DNA of 64,000 nt, from contig NW_019775425.1 in the NCBI RefSeq assembly GCF_001039355.2, forward strand, positions 803,212 to 867,211. Direction: 5' to 3'. Positions 29,316 to 43,839 of this stretch are shown piece after piece (within the stretch, counting starts at the first letter, position 1; every line of letters starts with the position of its first letter). This DNA is from Lingula anatina (lineage: Eukaryota; Brachiopoda; Lingulata; Lingulida; Lingulidae). Below the pieces are notes generated by a model. That model saw only the letters and a program-made list of their open reading frames with translations. It searched no databases and had not been told where the DNA came from. The position numbers and the translations under genes are program-made.

Positions 29316-29643
29316 ATGGCTGCAACGGCCGTGGAAGCTGAGCTTGCAAAACTCAGTGAGTTAATGAACCCTTTGTACAACTGTATTGTTACAGATTCTT
29401 CCAATGTGCCCTGGTCCCCTTTTTATGGAGGAGCCCGTATAGACACTGAAGCTATCCAGTACATTCATAAATTCTATTGCAAAGACTGCAGGATGGAGCA
29501 TGAACAGAAGGAGAAGGAACGACAGCAAATGCAACAAAATCAACAGCAAACAACGCAGCAACAACAGCAGCAATCTCCAACAAGCCCCCAAAACTCCTTA
29601 GAGGAATATTCCCTGCAACAGTCTATGGATAAGAATAAAGAGA
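29316..29643 (+). CDS. MRTF: MRTF exon 1: N-terminal segment of unknown function
   Basis: It encodes residues 1-109 plus one base. The first 75 residues look folded rather than low-complexity: an Ala/Leu-rich start, aromatic motifs (VPWSPFYGG) and a CKDC pair in IHKFYCKDCRMEHE. A charged helix and a Q-rich tail follow (QQQQQQSPTSPQNSLEEYS). The donor GTGAGT is phase 1 and fits the phase-1 acceptor of the RPEL1 exon. I do not recall this segment from vertebrate MRTFs, whose N-terminus reaches RPEL1 within a few dozen residues. It could be a lineage-specific domain or one of several alternative first exons. Confidence 0.75.
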
Positions 29644-32600
29644 GTGAGTACTTCAATTTTAAAGCTTTTGTTGTCTGTTTATATTTTGGTTTAATGTTTT
29701 CCTGGATGCCATTATGCATTATAACGTAATTCTAGTCTATTTATTTACTAATAACACTACATGATATTCATAATATTGTAATGATTATGCTGCTCAAATT
29801 GCCATCCACTAATAATCACAGTAGAAACAGTTTTAAAATATTTGACTTAGATGTTTGAATAGTATGATAATAATGATGGTTATGATGCTAGTTTCTCCTA
29901 CACGTAATGGTCATTATTAGACTTCCTCTAGTTTCTCTGGAGTGTTGTATGGAAATGCTGAGTGTGATAGTGATGTATAAATCTGTCAGTTCCTGTAGAG
30001 GTAACAAATGCCTCTACCTTAGTCACACATTCTGAATTTTAATGAGAAAGGTTTACTGGCATTGGAAATTGCATTGAAGCAGGATGTGCCCCATCTGAAA
30101 AGGTTAGGTATGTTACCTAAGCACCCATAACACCGATGTCATTTTATCTAGGTTTATTTCACAGCATTATACAAGTGAAGCATTGAAAAGGATGTTTTCT
30201 CCATTTCTTGCCCAAACTTTTTAGAAGCACTTATTTATTTATTTTTTCTTTTTTTTTTATTACCCTCAGGTTTTTTATGGATGAATTACCTTGATGACAA
30301 CTTTGAAATCAAAACCAGAATTTAACTAGGTCCATATGGGTTGTAGAAATCGTTATTTTAATGTTGTGGTATCAGTCGAATGAGAAACTGAATGTATTGT
30401 GTATAATTGACTAAATGTATACCCAGAAATAACAGTTATGATTTTCAGTTTTATATACTAATGTGCACACATGTGCAAATGAATGCTCCCCCCCCCCTCA
30501 AAAAAAAAAAAAAAAAGGATTCTTGAGAACCTTTTGGTTTTTTAAAAAAAACTTATGTCCACTGGAGTATTTAATTGTATAAGATAGTTCAACAAGAGCT
30601 GTGGAAAATTGACTGCAGTTGCTCACCTAATATGAATTCTACAAAGACTGCTCATTTAATTGTCTTAGTGGTATTTAAAGGCTTCATGTTCGCATGCGCC
30701 TACATTATCCAATAAAAATGGAGTGGTCATGTTTGACACTCATGGTCAAATTATCTTAATGTGATCTGCGAGTGCCAGTGTTTAAAAAGTTAAATGACAA
30801 GATTTGTTATCAGATGTCTTTTTTTTTAACAAAGTAGAGGAGAGATTGACATCATAACACTATGCCGAGGGCCAGGCAAGCTTAGTTTCCTGTTTAGACT
30901 GAGTGTTATCCTCTAAGCCTAAAAGGTTGAATTAACTCTTGTGGTTAATAAATCAGCCCATTTAACTGCTACAGAGGTGTCACCAGATGCCCCTTGTTCC
31001 AATTAATACTGCACTTGGATGTGGCAAAGTCAAATGTAATTGTAAAAGAAAAGGCCTGTGCCAAAATCTTTTAGAAGTATGGAATATATAGGCTTTTCTT
31101 GTGCTATGATTCTCGTGGTAAGTAACTTGGTACAGATACAGGGAGAAGAGATAGACAGTTAACATACTGATTGAGGAGGGTCATTGGGATGAGTGGATGA
31201 AGGACAGATGTTCAGAAAGAAGTAGTAGATGTTTTTTCATTAATTTCCTATGCTTGTTTTTAGGGTGAGTGAATGAATACCATATGTAAAGAAAGAAGGA
31301 ATGGATTTGTCAACTTGTTTTTGGTCTCTTTACAAAATTTGTAACTGGGGAGAACAATAGCCCTGGGGACAGTAATTAGTTAATATCCTTGGAGCACTTT
31401 CTTCTCAATCTATCACTATGTATCACACAATAGTCAAGAGGTACATGGTTTGCAACTGAATGGAACACTTGAATCAACAGTTGATTGGTATTATTGTTCT
31501 GATCTTTGTCTTCTTTAATTTAAGCTCTGAAGAGGAAATTGATGCTTAGAAGACCAATCAGTGAACTAGTAGAACAAGGAATTTATCCCTGTAAGTATGA
31601 CATGTAAAGCATGCCTGCTTTGAGTACACTTGCCATTTTGGCTCATTTCAGTCTACTTATCTGTGATGTTTTTCTGCATATATTTTCAGTGAAATCTGTA
31701 CAAAGAATATCCAAACCATTTTGTTTCATTCCTTTTGTGTAATCTGAAGTCTTGCCCATATGCCATTTTCATTTTATGCCTAGCAAGGAAAGGGGCAGTG
31801 AAAGTCACTAATTTAGATATCACCAAGCATATCTCCTTCAGACTCTGAAAAGTCTGACCCTAATTAACTTTCATGAGAACAGACTGCTTCCCTTCAGAAA
31901 ATTTTCATTATGGGCACACAGATGCTGTCTGGATTGCAATCAGTGGAGACATAATATGATGTAAGGCTCTGTTCTCACAACTTTTAGATCGATCTATCAC
32001 CGCGGGGAGTCTCACTAGATTACTGTCAGATAATCCCCCTTAAGTGACCGTCCCGCCTACTACAAGCTTTAAGGGGTAATTAACTTTCGTGTCCGCCCGG
32101 CTGACAGCTATTTAGCGTGAACCCCCAGGGAGTTAGGTCGATCCAATGTAGGTCGATCTAATCTATGAGAATGGGGTGTAAGATTGGGATTATCACCACT
32201 GCTAATCAGCTGCTGCCTTGTCCCTCCACACTGTGTCCCATCCTAACCTAGCACAGCAGTGGGAAGGAAGCATTGGTCATCTTCATCAATAAAATATTGT
32301 AGATCTGGGGGATACTTGAGATAGTGACTGACCCATGTGTTTGAATCACAGGAATGCCAGCAAGGAGGTGGATCTCTCTCCATTGCTGGAATCATCTTGC
32401 AGATGTGGGTGTAGTATGGAAGTAGGAAAAACATTGGCTGTAATCTAATTAAACCCTGACATGATAGTTAGTTCACAGCTACATGTATGTTCTGCTGGGG
32501 GTTGGTCACAAGACAGTGCATGCTGGTTCCTTCTTGCCATTGTCAGAATGATCTCTTTGGAAACCTAGGCTTAAGATGCAGATGAATACCATTAGATTTC

Positions 32601-35600
32601 TGGCCAGGAAGCAAAAGCCATTTTCATGGTGGCCATTGAATAATTCCACAGGCTTGTGATTTTTGTGCCATCTGCAGTCTCTGTGAAGTATGACTATCAT
32701 TGCATACTGGGGCCACTGACCATTGCCCAGTATTGGCTATCCATAGTCAGGACTGATAAGAGATAACCAAGGCACAAACAGATGATTTCTAATAATTTGT
32801 TTACTCAGTCAAGTCCTTTGAATAGATCAACTTTGCCAATAATATCACCAGAAAGAGAAAAGAAATATGAAAGGATTTGGGACTGACCATGAACTTTGTT
32901 ATGTAAGAAAAATGAAGTCATTTTGGTAGAATCACTATAAGTTCAACTTTGGACAGGATGTCATCAAACTTTGTGCCAGATCCCCAATAAGCAGCAGCCA
33001 AAGATGGCCAAATTCAATTTACAGTATTAACTGTTGGTGTCTTGTAGTTTTAAGTGTTTCTGTGGCAGCTCTGGGTTTTTAGTGTTGTGTTGTTGAATTA
33101 AATTAAACTAGGACTGCATTTTGATGCACCAACTGACCAGCTCTGCCATATTCTTTCTTCACTGAAACTTTATTGTTTTCAGCTGGACAGTGTTTTGGAT
33201 TCGCTTTAGTAAACTTCAGACTTTGGGGAACAAATTAAGGGAATAAAAGTGAGCGGTGGTGGGAGCAGTGTTGCGGTGTCCAGTATCACTGGCCTGGGAT
33301 ACAGTTGGATGTACAGGCACAGTTCACACATAGAGAAAGCATTAATCATTTAATGGAAAGACAGGGTGGCCAGAGCAGGCAGGGTGGACAACAACATGTT
33401 CTGTGAATGAATCTCTCCCAGAACTGCAACTGTTCTGCATGGCAGAAGCAGTGTAGTAGTAGTAGTAGTAGTTTTGGCAGTGGTAGTAGTATAGTATAGT
33501 AAATTTGAAAGTTTTCAGAAGCCAAGTGGGCAGGCAACAGGCTATCTCAATGATCTGAACATGTTGTAATCCCAACTCCACACAAACAAAACCACAAGCA
33601 ATCTGGCATGGTTGTGTTTGAATGTGTATGTATGTGAGTGTATGCGTGTGTGCTGACTCCATGGTTTCTTGCCACAAAGTCTGAGGATGAGTGTCCAGCG
33701 GCATGGCCAGTTTACCACTGTTTATTTGGCCTGATCAAACTGTATAAACCTCAGTCTTGTTGGAATCTCCAATAGACATTAGGAAATAGGCCATAAGTTT
33801 ATACTGGGATATCAACAAATTGTTCACACACTTATAATGTGATTTCCCTAGTGATCTGCCATGCTCTTGGCCAATTATACCCCATTAGATAAAACTGTTT
33901 GATTCAGATTTAGAATTATGGAAGACTAAATGGTCAAATATTGACCCAGTGACTTTGGGAATATTCAGAAGAGAAATTCCATTTGAGACTGCACCTTTAA
34001 AAGAATGTGCTTTAGCGGGCAGCTCAGGTAATGTGACTGACGCCATGTAACCAACAGCATGTAAAAACACATTGCCTATAAAAACATGTCTTTCAAAATT
34101 CTTTTTTCTTTCTGACTTTCTTGACATTTTGTCATGTAGACTTGGGTTTAGGATACTGAAGTAATGAGTTACGAAGGAAGCTCTCAGCTTTGTACCAAAT
34201 AAACTTAACAATAAAAATACCAAAAACTCCCCAGAGTTTTTCTTCTTGTATTATAGGGTACTCTGTCTTCCTGTATTCTAACATCTTGAAATGTATACTT
34301 GATACATATATCATATCCCATAGCCTTTGAGAAAAAAAAAATAGGAAATCAAAAATCATCAGTTATTCAATGTCATACTTTGAGCTGCAATAGAATCTTG
34401 ACATTATGTATAAGTTTACATTGCCTGGCATTCTTTTTCGTGCAAATTTTCTGTCCTGGTTCCTGCATTCCCGGTGGTCGGGTAAGTATGCTGCTAGCCT
34501 TGGTTACCAGGTGAACAATTGGTCCAGAACAGCCTGTGCCATTATCAATCATTTGGAAGGTGGTAAATAACAAAGTGGGATGTCCATTCTGATCTGCCTC
34601 TCTGGCCCTTGAGGTAATTCTCGAAGATAAGGCACTAGCATCCGCATGTTTCACACCATTTTATCATCATGTTGTAGTTATTGATGTCAGAATGCTGCAA
34701 TCAGGAGGGATGTAGATAGTCTCACCTGAAGTGGCACCATTTTACACGGAATCGCTCAACACTGTGTAAAGCAATAGATATGAATTCTTTGATTGGAGCA
34801 GTGATGAGCTGCTAGTCATGTTTTCATACAAAGACAAGATTTACTATCAAATCAGTGAAAAGCTTAGATTGTTTCATTTAATAGGATTTATTCATTTGTT
34901 GAAGCAAATTACCAGTAAAATTGCACTCTGTCTGCTCTCCCTGCTTTTCCCTCACAGGCAGAGAACAACAGATGTTGCAGCAAAGTTGAGTAATAAATCA
35001 CAAAGGCTTGCGCTGCTGACAAGACAGAGAGTCATAGGCACAAGCCAACCAACGGATCTTGTTTAGTAAACGTGGCAGGAGGGGGAGACTTTGGTGTGAT
35101 GCCTGGCACACGACTCTCCACACTTGGGGCATGTCTGGTTGGTGATACTAGAAAGGAGGGAAGGGGGGGGGCTAGCACCATGTTTGTATAATGGGAGCAA
35201 GTCAGCCATTTCATCGCTGTACAGCACAGCCACACTTCTGCTTCCCCAGAATTAATCTGTGTTTATGTTGTTGACGCTGAGGCTGAAACCAAGGGCTGTC
35301 TTTGTAAATTGACCATGTTAAATGGAGAAACTGTGTTCTTTATCAACCCAGCAGAATTATGAAGCCAGAGGTTTTGCAGATGTGGAAGAAAGTATTTTGG
35401 TACAAATTTCTGGTCTGTTGCCATTAAAGGGGGATTGCTGCATTTTGCACCTCTTGTATTAGTCTCGCCACATTTACTTTGGGGTGTGCAAACTTTTGTT
35501 GGAAAAACTCTTCCTTCTCAACCAGAATCACCAGTGACGTGTGGCCTGGACATAAAGGTACTTCAACGCAGGGAGAGACCAAAAAAGACACCCAATAAAA

Positions 35601-38600
35601 AAACTGCAGACACATTAACACAAGTTTTTAAAGAGTCTTTTGAAAATCAAATGTTGCGGCAAAGTGATCAATAAAGATCTGATGACAGTTGACATGTTGT
35701 CTCATCCAATCTACTGGCCTACCATATCAGGCTGGCTGGTAGAGAGATTATTATGGCACATTCATTTGTAGCACATTAGTTTTTGAAAATTTGGCAACAT
35801 GACCAAAGGAATCGATACTGTTTGGTTGTAGTCATCAGTCTTGTCGTTGGTATTAATGTTCATGTTGGGGCAAACATCATGTATAATTATATGAACAGAG
35901 GGTTTGACCATTGTAAAAGTCTTTCAGCAGGCTTTCTTTGCTCCACTGACCGTTTATTCTCCCCTGGTCACCAATGTTATTGATGGAGGATATGGTGCTT
36001 TATGAATATATGTCTGTCGCCCCTGGTTGAAAAGTTGATAATCTAAATTTCCAAGGCATCTGTGTCCCATTTTAATTTTTTTCTTTAAATGCTATTTAAT
36101 CCTTTCAAGCAGGAAGTGTGAATTGACTTGACAGGTTAGGCCTATGTCTGCCTTGAATCAATTAATGAAACTTACCAGGAGATGTGATTTGGGGTTTGGA
36201 ATTGCTTATAAAATAGCTTTACAATCTAATGAAAGTCATAAAGCAGAACACATTGAAAAAAGATTTGTTTTATAACACAAATGTTTTCCTTGTTGTAGTT
36301 TTTGAATTTGCTTTATAAAACTGTTCAAAGGTAATTTGATTAATCACAAGTTGTTAAGAAGTATTATGGTGACTTTTTTCAATTACTTTTCATTAACACA
36401 TTTCCTTTTTTTCTAGCACTGAAAACACCGCCAGCATTTGCCCACCAACAGAAACAGTTAGAGAGAGCAAGGGTAAGACACATCAACATTTTATTTAAAC
36501 ACTGTCCAATTGGTTTGCCCCCCGTCTGGGGTTCTATATCAAGATTACTTTTGCTCAAGAATTATCTCAGGAATTAAATTTAAGGATTAATAAATAGCAA
36601 TTTGTTAAAAAAATAGTTGAAGTTGTAATCCATTTGTCTATGGATTATTTTTACCATCATGGGGATAAAACACTGTTTAACCCCCCTCCCCCCAAGTCAT
36701 CCATTCTCCCCTCATTGTTGACTGAGTGAGGTCAGATGTAACAGTCCCAAGGGAAAATAGTCCACCCTCCCACCTGAGTGAAGTCACCACCTGGGGGCCA
36801 CTGTGAGAGTTTGCTATCTCTTCTGTTCTCAGTAATCTTCTGGCACATCACCTTGTCTTCTTCTGTGATTTGCTTTAATTTCTCCTGCATGGTCTCCATT
36901 AACTTGACTTGGCACCAGAACTGATTACCGGTGTTTACCCAAGTTGACTTGAAAATTTAAAATGTTAGGAGGAATGCAAAGTAAACTGGCGTATGATACT
37001 CGCTACTTTTACTTTGAGATCTACGCTAACTGTAGTTTTATCTGCTGTGAAGGCAGATGGCAACATAGACAGAGCCTAGACCTAAACAAAGATTGGGAAA
37101 AAATTTAAACTTTGTGTGTCAAAAAAGTAAATACCTTGCATCTTGTATGTAAAACCAGGAATGGTATAAAAGATGGGTGAATAGTTGAGATGCCTAAAAA
37201 GCAAGGTTTGTGCTTTGGAAAAGGCTTTCCCAATTACAAGTCTGACAGTGACTGGGAGCATCCCACATGGATGCCAGGCTTTGTTCCAGGCAAGGTACTG
37301 TTTCTAATTTGACTTTAGATTATTGTTAAATTGAATAAAGAATACCACCCAAATGAAACGAGTGACTAAAATGGATCATTCAACATGTTGTGAAAACAGC
37401 ATGAAAAACACAAGCCCACAAATAGGACCCAAAGTGATTTGTGCCTAAACTAATTCTCCAAAGTGCTCATCATTCGAGTGATATTGTGGAATTTATCATC
37501 TTTTTTACCTCCAACAAAAGACATTATCTCAGTATGTGCCATAACCCCTCTGCATGGCATTTGTGACTGAAGGAATTAAATGCTCCTCAAATCATAATAT
37601 ATCTGTGTTGTACTTAGAAACAGGAAGAGGACCAGGCACATGTCAAAATGTTGAATTTGTTAGGAAGAGATGATCAGAAACAACAGACTCCGAGAGTTTC
37701 AATTATGGCTAAATTTACACTCCAGGCTGTGGCATTTAATTCAAGTTTAATATCAAATTCTTTCCCCATTAGAAGCAGAAGAGCTCTTGTGTGTCTTCTT
37801 ACAGCTAGCTCCACTACGAGCTCATTATCACTAAAAGCAAACGATTTGAACAGAGTGTGACGCAAGCATGGGGTGATGTATAGGGCTCCAAATTGTCGTG
37901 AGCCATCTGGTCTTCCTTGCTGGCTGTTCATTCTAATTAAACCAGGTACTTCAGCCCAGGGCAAACATTAAAAATAACAGTTTTTTTTTTAAGGTGACTT
38001 TTTTAAAAATGAAAAAAGGGGGAAAAAAAGATGTCATTCTTATTTTTGAATGTCTGAGGGGGTTTCAGCTGTTTGTTCGTCGGTAGTGCCAAAGAAAGGC
38101 AGTTGGTGTCTTTTCTCAGGTGAAAGATAAAAAGGAAATTCAAAAATTTATTTTTTTTACTGTGCATGTTCCTCTCTTTGGCACCAACAATAGAAATAAA
38201 AAAGATAATGAAATGTGAACATGAAATTAATGGCCAATATCTTGAAAGTCCAATTCCATTCACAGGAATCAATGAACAGTCCCACCTTAAACCAAGCTTT
38301 ATGCTTGTGGCATGGAGTACAGTTCAGAGAAATCTGTCTTGTCTTTTTCCTATTTTGTAGTCCTGTTAATGATGATTTATTGTGTAATGTCTCTCCTAGG
38401 ACACTGGGCTAGTTTCCAAAAAAATAAGCACATCCCTTCATCTTTCTTCATTGGCACACTAAATGAAAGGTTAATGCTATTTTTGGGGATCACATAATCC
38501 CAACTGAATTTTCAGACAAAAATTTTATTACATCTCTGCTCTAGTGCCATGTTTTATCCCAGTAATTTTTAGATACTTTTTATTTTGGTGGAAGGATCGT

Positions 38601-41600
38601 GTATTTTATGTGTGCCAATATTGATTTTTAGTGCAAAATTTTCCTTATTCCCGTTGAATATCTTCAGATGTTGTATGTAGTGACTCCAAACTGGAATGAA
38701 AATTACCAAGAATATTAAGAAAACAGCAGGAAAACGTATTGTAAACATGGTAATCATGGTACCACAGAGGAAAATTAACAAATGGATTTTAGATTGAAAA
38801 TTCCCATTGAAGCACATTTACCCACATTATCAGTCTTAAATGTTTTGACTTTTGGTCAGATTGGTCTGTGGTGTAAATTTGTTGTTAATTGCAATCAGCA
38901 CAGAGGTATAATCAATTTACATTGTTGATATTAACTTGGGGAGTACTTGTCTGCTTGCCAGGAATAGGTCTTAAGTGACATCACCACTGACATCAGACAA
39001 GTACAGAAAGGGAATTGGGACGTTTATTTAACACTAATTTTGTAAATTTATGGGAAATATCTTGTAAGAGCTAAGGGAAACTCAAATTAAAAAAAAAAAA
39101 AGGATAAAGAAAGGAGAAAAGAATTGATAGGGATTTTGTTTGTTTAGATAACTGTTCATGTAATCAGCACATTGGCCTATGTTGATGATTGTACATTGAC
39201 AAGAACAGTAGGCAGTAAAGCACTTAAGCATGCGGGACAGACTTGTGTATTTATAATGACATGGAAGTTTATGGACATGAATGGACTGAAAGTAAACTGA
39301 GTTTGCGGTAGGTTTTCCTCCACATCAGCTGACAGCCATGTGCAAGAATGCATCACTGTAACACCAAGTCATGTTCCTGGACTTCTTTCTTTGTGCCATT
39401 TGCCAGTAGATTGCTTTGTATTGGATTCATGTACTTTGCTATTATTTTAACATGAATAACACCCACGAAGAGATGCCATAATGCATGTCACATTTTTTAC
39501 AGAAAATTTTTTACACACAGGATGAAAAGGTTAATCCTTCAAAAAATGTTCAGTAACTGTTAACTTACATGTTCTGAATATTGTTTTACAGACAGGAGAC
39601 TTGATCAGACACAAAATCCAGAATCGTCCAGACAGACAGTCTCTGGTTGACCACCATATTTTAGAAGGTGAGTTTTGCATACAACCTACATTCATAAAAA
39701 GGCAAAACATTATAGCTACTACATAGTAAACAAATTCAGTGATAGAAGCTGCCACAGGTAAAGTATCACTGCAATAGGTGGACTTTTAGTAGTAGCCAAC
39801 CTTGTACCATGATAAAGTGTATCTAAAGTTGACCACAGACAGGGCAATTGTGGAGTAAAAAATTCAGAGTGGTTTCAGGCTACTTATCCAGTTGAAGAAA
39901 ATACAGAGCAAGTACTGCCTACCATGAAAACTGAAGTTCTGTAAATATTAATGAGTGTTTCACCTGCTTAACTACTGCTACTTCTGTTAAGCAGAAGAAA
40001 AATAGTACATAATGGGCTCCTAAATGTACCAGGGAAATTGTCCTTGCAATGGCGTAGGTCTGTTCAAAAGCCTAACCAAACTGAGGTTAATGCTTTATCT
40101 AAGGTAGAAGCAAAACCAGATTTCACAATATTCATGAATTGTAAGGTTAAAGCACAAAAGCACATACACTTGTGCGCATGCACACTTTCTAATATTGGGA
40201 AATTGAAAGTTGCCTCATGCGAAAAATATCTCCATGAATAAGACATTTAGAATTGGTTAAAATGTATTTCAAATATCTTGGTGTGCCCTGTACTTGGTGT
40301 GTGGCTGAAGAAGTGAAAATGCTCTTATCTTTTTTACCTGCACATAATTCAACGTGCACCACTGTCAGTGTACCATATCAAAAGTGATGATCTGACTCAC
40401 TTCAAATTCTTGTATTGCCTCTTGAGTTTGACCTCGCTGGATTTTTATGTTTTAATGGCAGATGAATAATATATTTTCACTGACAGAAAGGTATTTTCAT
40501 TTCTTTATCATAAAGAATAAAAAAGATTTGGGTTATTTTGTGCGTATGTGAGCCTAAAGACACTGGGTAGGTATTTGCCATACATAAAAAAGGAAATCTT
40601 GTTATCACATATAAATTCAGTAATATCTTCCCTATTGTAGAATCTACCTGTATGTTCCCTCTTCCCTTCTTTTAATTAAGAAATGCTGTCGTCAGCCAGC
40701 AGTGAGATTAGTGTTTGGACAGCATGCCTGCCTGGGACTATTTCATCTCTGCCCCTGCTATTTCACCATTAACTCTCAAGGAATCCTGAAGCAAGAACAA
40801 AAATACAACACAGAAGGGCCTTGAATGAGTATAATGGTGAAGACAGGAGGAGGTGAAAGAGAAAACAACTGCAAGGTGTGTTGTTTGTTGGCAGGTGAAA
40901 GGGAAGCTGTGGTCAGGTGTTTGTTTGGATAGAACAGCGGAGTTCTCCTCCTATCATAGGTTTCCCTGAGTGACCAGGCAGGAATTAACAGTAATTCATT
41001 AAGCTTTTTAGTAATTAAGACATCAGCTGTTGTCTCACTCTCTCTTTCTCTCTGGAGAGTGGCTTAATGTGAAATGATCAGAAAAGTCCCTGCTTAGGAC
41101 TTAAGGGAAGATTAGCGTGTTATGGGAAGTGAAAATTTGTTCCTACTTAGGGTAACTCCTGAGAAGTTGATCAGATTATTGTGATTTCTCCTATGATACA
41201 TTTTAAGAATCTTAAGACAAAACATGTTTGTTTTCATTGGAATAGAAAACAAATTTGCTCATGTTCATTTAATGTTGGTAAAATTTGGGGTATGAAGGGA
41301 GCAACCAAGAAGAAGCAACACTTAGCTAAGATTTTTTCACACAAGAAAAAAATCGAGGGGCTAGCTTGTGTACCTTGATATCATTTAAGCACAGACGCTT
41401 TCACATTTGACCACTAATTACAACAAACTTCAGATCTGAGGCGAACTCCATCTCATTTTGTCTGATGCTGCGTAGTACTCTAGACACAAGAGCCTGCCCA
41501 AGAGCCTGTTGTCCTTGGCAATGTTCTTTTGCAGCTGACTCTACATTTAACCCCACAGCAGTTGGCCAGTACAAAGTCATATTACTGTCAGGAATCGGCT

Positions 41601-43808
41601 TTCTTTATTTCTTCACTTCCGAGTTCTAGAAGGATTGTCTTAGAAGTCCAACATCTTCAGAATTTGGCAACACTCTCGGTTCATCAGCAAAATGTGATTT
41701 AAAGCATTTGTGATTCCAAATTTACATAGCGAATATGGGGGAGTGCTTGAATGCAATTTTGGGGTGTGTTTAGTCATTCTACATTAATTTTGAATAAGAC
41801 TGTTTCTTTTGACAATATGACTGGTTGTTTACTTGCTGAAAGAATTTGCAAAAAATGAAACACTAAAAAGTATTTTTAGCAACTTCACAGGTCACATTAT
41901 TTTTTGGCTGAGAAACAGATTTTAGCCTCTCCCCCACATACCACCTCCACACAATTAACAACTGATCTGATCATTTTTTTTACCTGGATGAGATGATATA
42001 ATGGACAGCAATCCTGTTATTTACAGCTAGGTTAATATGCAAGAAAAGGTTAAACATCAGTAATATTTTATGTTAGGCATGGTGTCTACCTCTGTAGGAG
42101 GATAGGTGGGTGTTGAGACTGATCTTCCAGGTAAACTTCCACAGCATAGACTTCTAAGCACTCTATAATTAATGTTACTTATCCATTTAACACTACTCAC
42201 ATCAATGGCTCACATTTATTTTAATGCAATTAGTGCAAGCACATCTGCATTTTGATCTTACTCTTGATAAGTTTTTTAGAACATATGAAACAAGAAGAAA
42301 CAAGTAAGATGACCCAAGTGCTTATTTTTGTTTCTTGTTCTGTTTCATACAGACAGCAAAGCTGATCCATCACTGCATGAAAAACAGCGGCAGCTGAAGC
42401 GAGCAAGAGTTGCTGATGAGTTGAATGAAAAATTATCTCATCGCCCAGGTCCTCTGGAACTGGTGGAAGACAACATCCTGCCAGCAGAGGGTGGTTTTAT
42501 CAATAAAATCAAAGGTGTGGATTTGTTCTTTGCATTACTTCTAATCATTTTCTGTATCTCTCCATGTGAAGTTAAGTCTGTATTTTCAGTGACTCCAGGA
42601 AGTCCTTGTAGCCCTTGCTTATCGATTACAGGGTGGGAAAAACATAACTGAAAATATCATGGCAAATCATTTTTATCATTTACATGTGAAAAGTTGATAC
42701 TTGCACATGGTATATTATTAGATAAAATGGCAGACTGAATTTGCTCAAGATCCTGTTTCTTAGTCATTTATCAAAAAAAAAAAAAAAGAAAGTTATTGAC
42801 ATAAATTCTTATACACCCTGTATATTTGTTATAGTTTCTGGTAGGTCTCTACATGAAAGTTATGTGTTCCTTGTTTTAACAGCATGTAACCAGGGTATTC
42901 AGAGATATAGGAACACGCTTAGGGAGGTATCGGGGATACATTTTCTGGAGTGGTGCTTACAAATCCAGGAGTATACCTTATTTTCAGAGTGCTTTGATCT
43001 TAAAATCTACTGTAATTCTATAGTGAATCAAAATTTTTTGGATTTTTTTTTTTTTTTTTGCCTGGATATAACAAATTTGATTCATTCGCTTTCTTATTTC
43101 CAGATGGCTCCATATCTTTCCATAAGACCTGTGAATCAGTTGGCACTGATGACTCAAATCTATTTGTATTTGGAGAGGACGATAACAGTAACAGTGAGGG
43201 GGTTCCATCACCGTCCACGGCTGATGACTCTGATACAAACACACAGGCCTCAATTGGGGGTTCCTCGTCTGTTCCATCACCACCAGAACTGGGGTCCTTC
43301 ATGCAGAAGATCCAGAACAGCAGTGGAAGCTTTACCTTCAATGGACCTCCTATCACCTCTGAGTCATTTGTTCCAATTAACAACACAGTCACCCAAGCAG
43401 GTGTCTCATCTTCCTCTAACTCCTCCTCCAAGTCCAATTATAATTCCAGTGGGAGCTCAAAGAACAGGAAAAATAAAGCCAAACCAAAACCAGCCACCAA
43501 ATCAAAGGTAATCAAATTCCATGAATATAAAGGTCCACCAAATGCATCCAAGGTGCAACAAAACCAGCAGAACAGCAGCAATGCAGAAACTCCTTATCAC
43601 ATTCTTCTACAACAGCAGCAGTTGTTCTTGCAGTGGCAACTTGAGTTCCAGCAGAGGAACATGATGCTGATGCCTGCTAAACAGGCCGGTGGTGCTGCGG
43701 AGGGGTCTCCAGCTAACCAGGCAGCAACACAGACAGGTACAGTGACACTGAATAACACACCTGCAGCAGTGACAGCAAGTGGAACAACACAATCTGTGCA
43801 ACAATCTC

Positions 43809-43839
<31 letters not shown>

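Larger units (their letters stand above)
31591..36416 (+). other. MRTF intron 2
   Basis: The largest intron, about 4.8 kb. It contains the small inverted-repeat element at 31985-32160, a TAG trinucleotide repeat at 33452-33472 and a G-run near 35163-35170. Two frames (34964-35064 after a good acceptor-like CCCTCACAG, and 35435-35674) look slightly coding-like but do not fit the reading phase of the flanking exons. Confidence 0.7.

Noticed and set aside
34964-35067. Cassette-exon candidate after a strong CCCTCACAG acceptor in MRTF intron 2
   Set aside because: Joined to exon 2 in phase it hits a stop after ten codons; the donor is weak.
35435-35674. Open frame in MRTF intron 2 ending in Lys-rich sequence with AATAAA at its stop, like an alternative last exon
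   Set aside because: No acceptor in the phase required by MRTF exon 2, and no similarity recognised.
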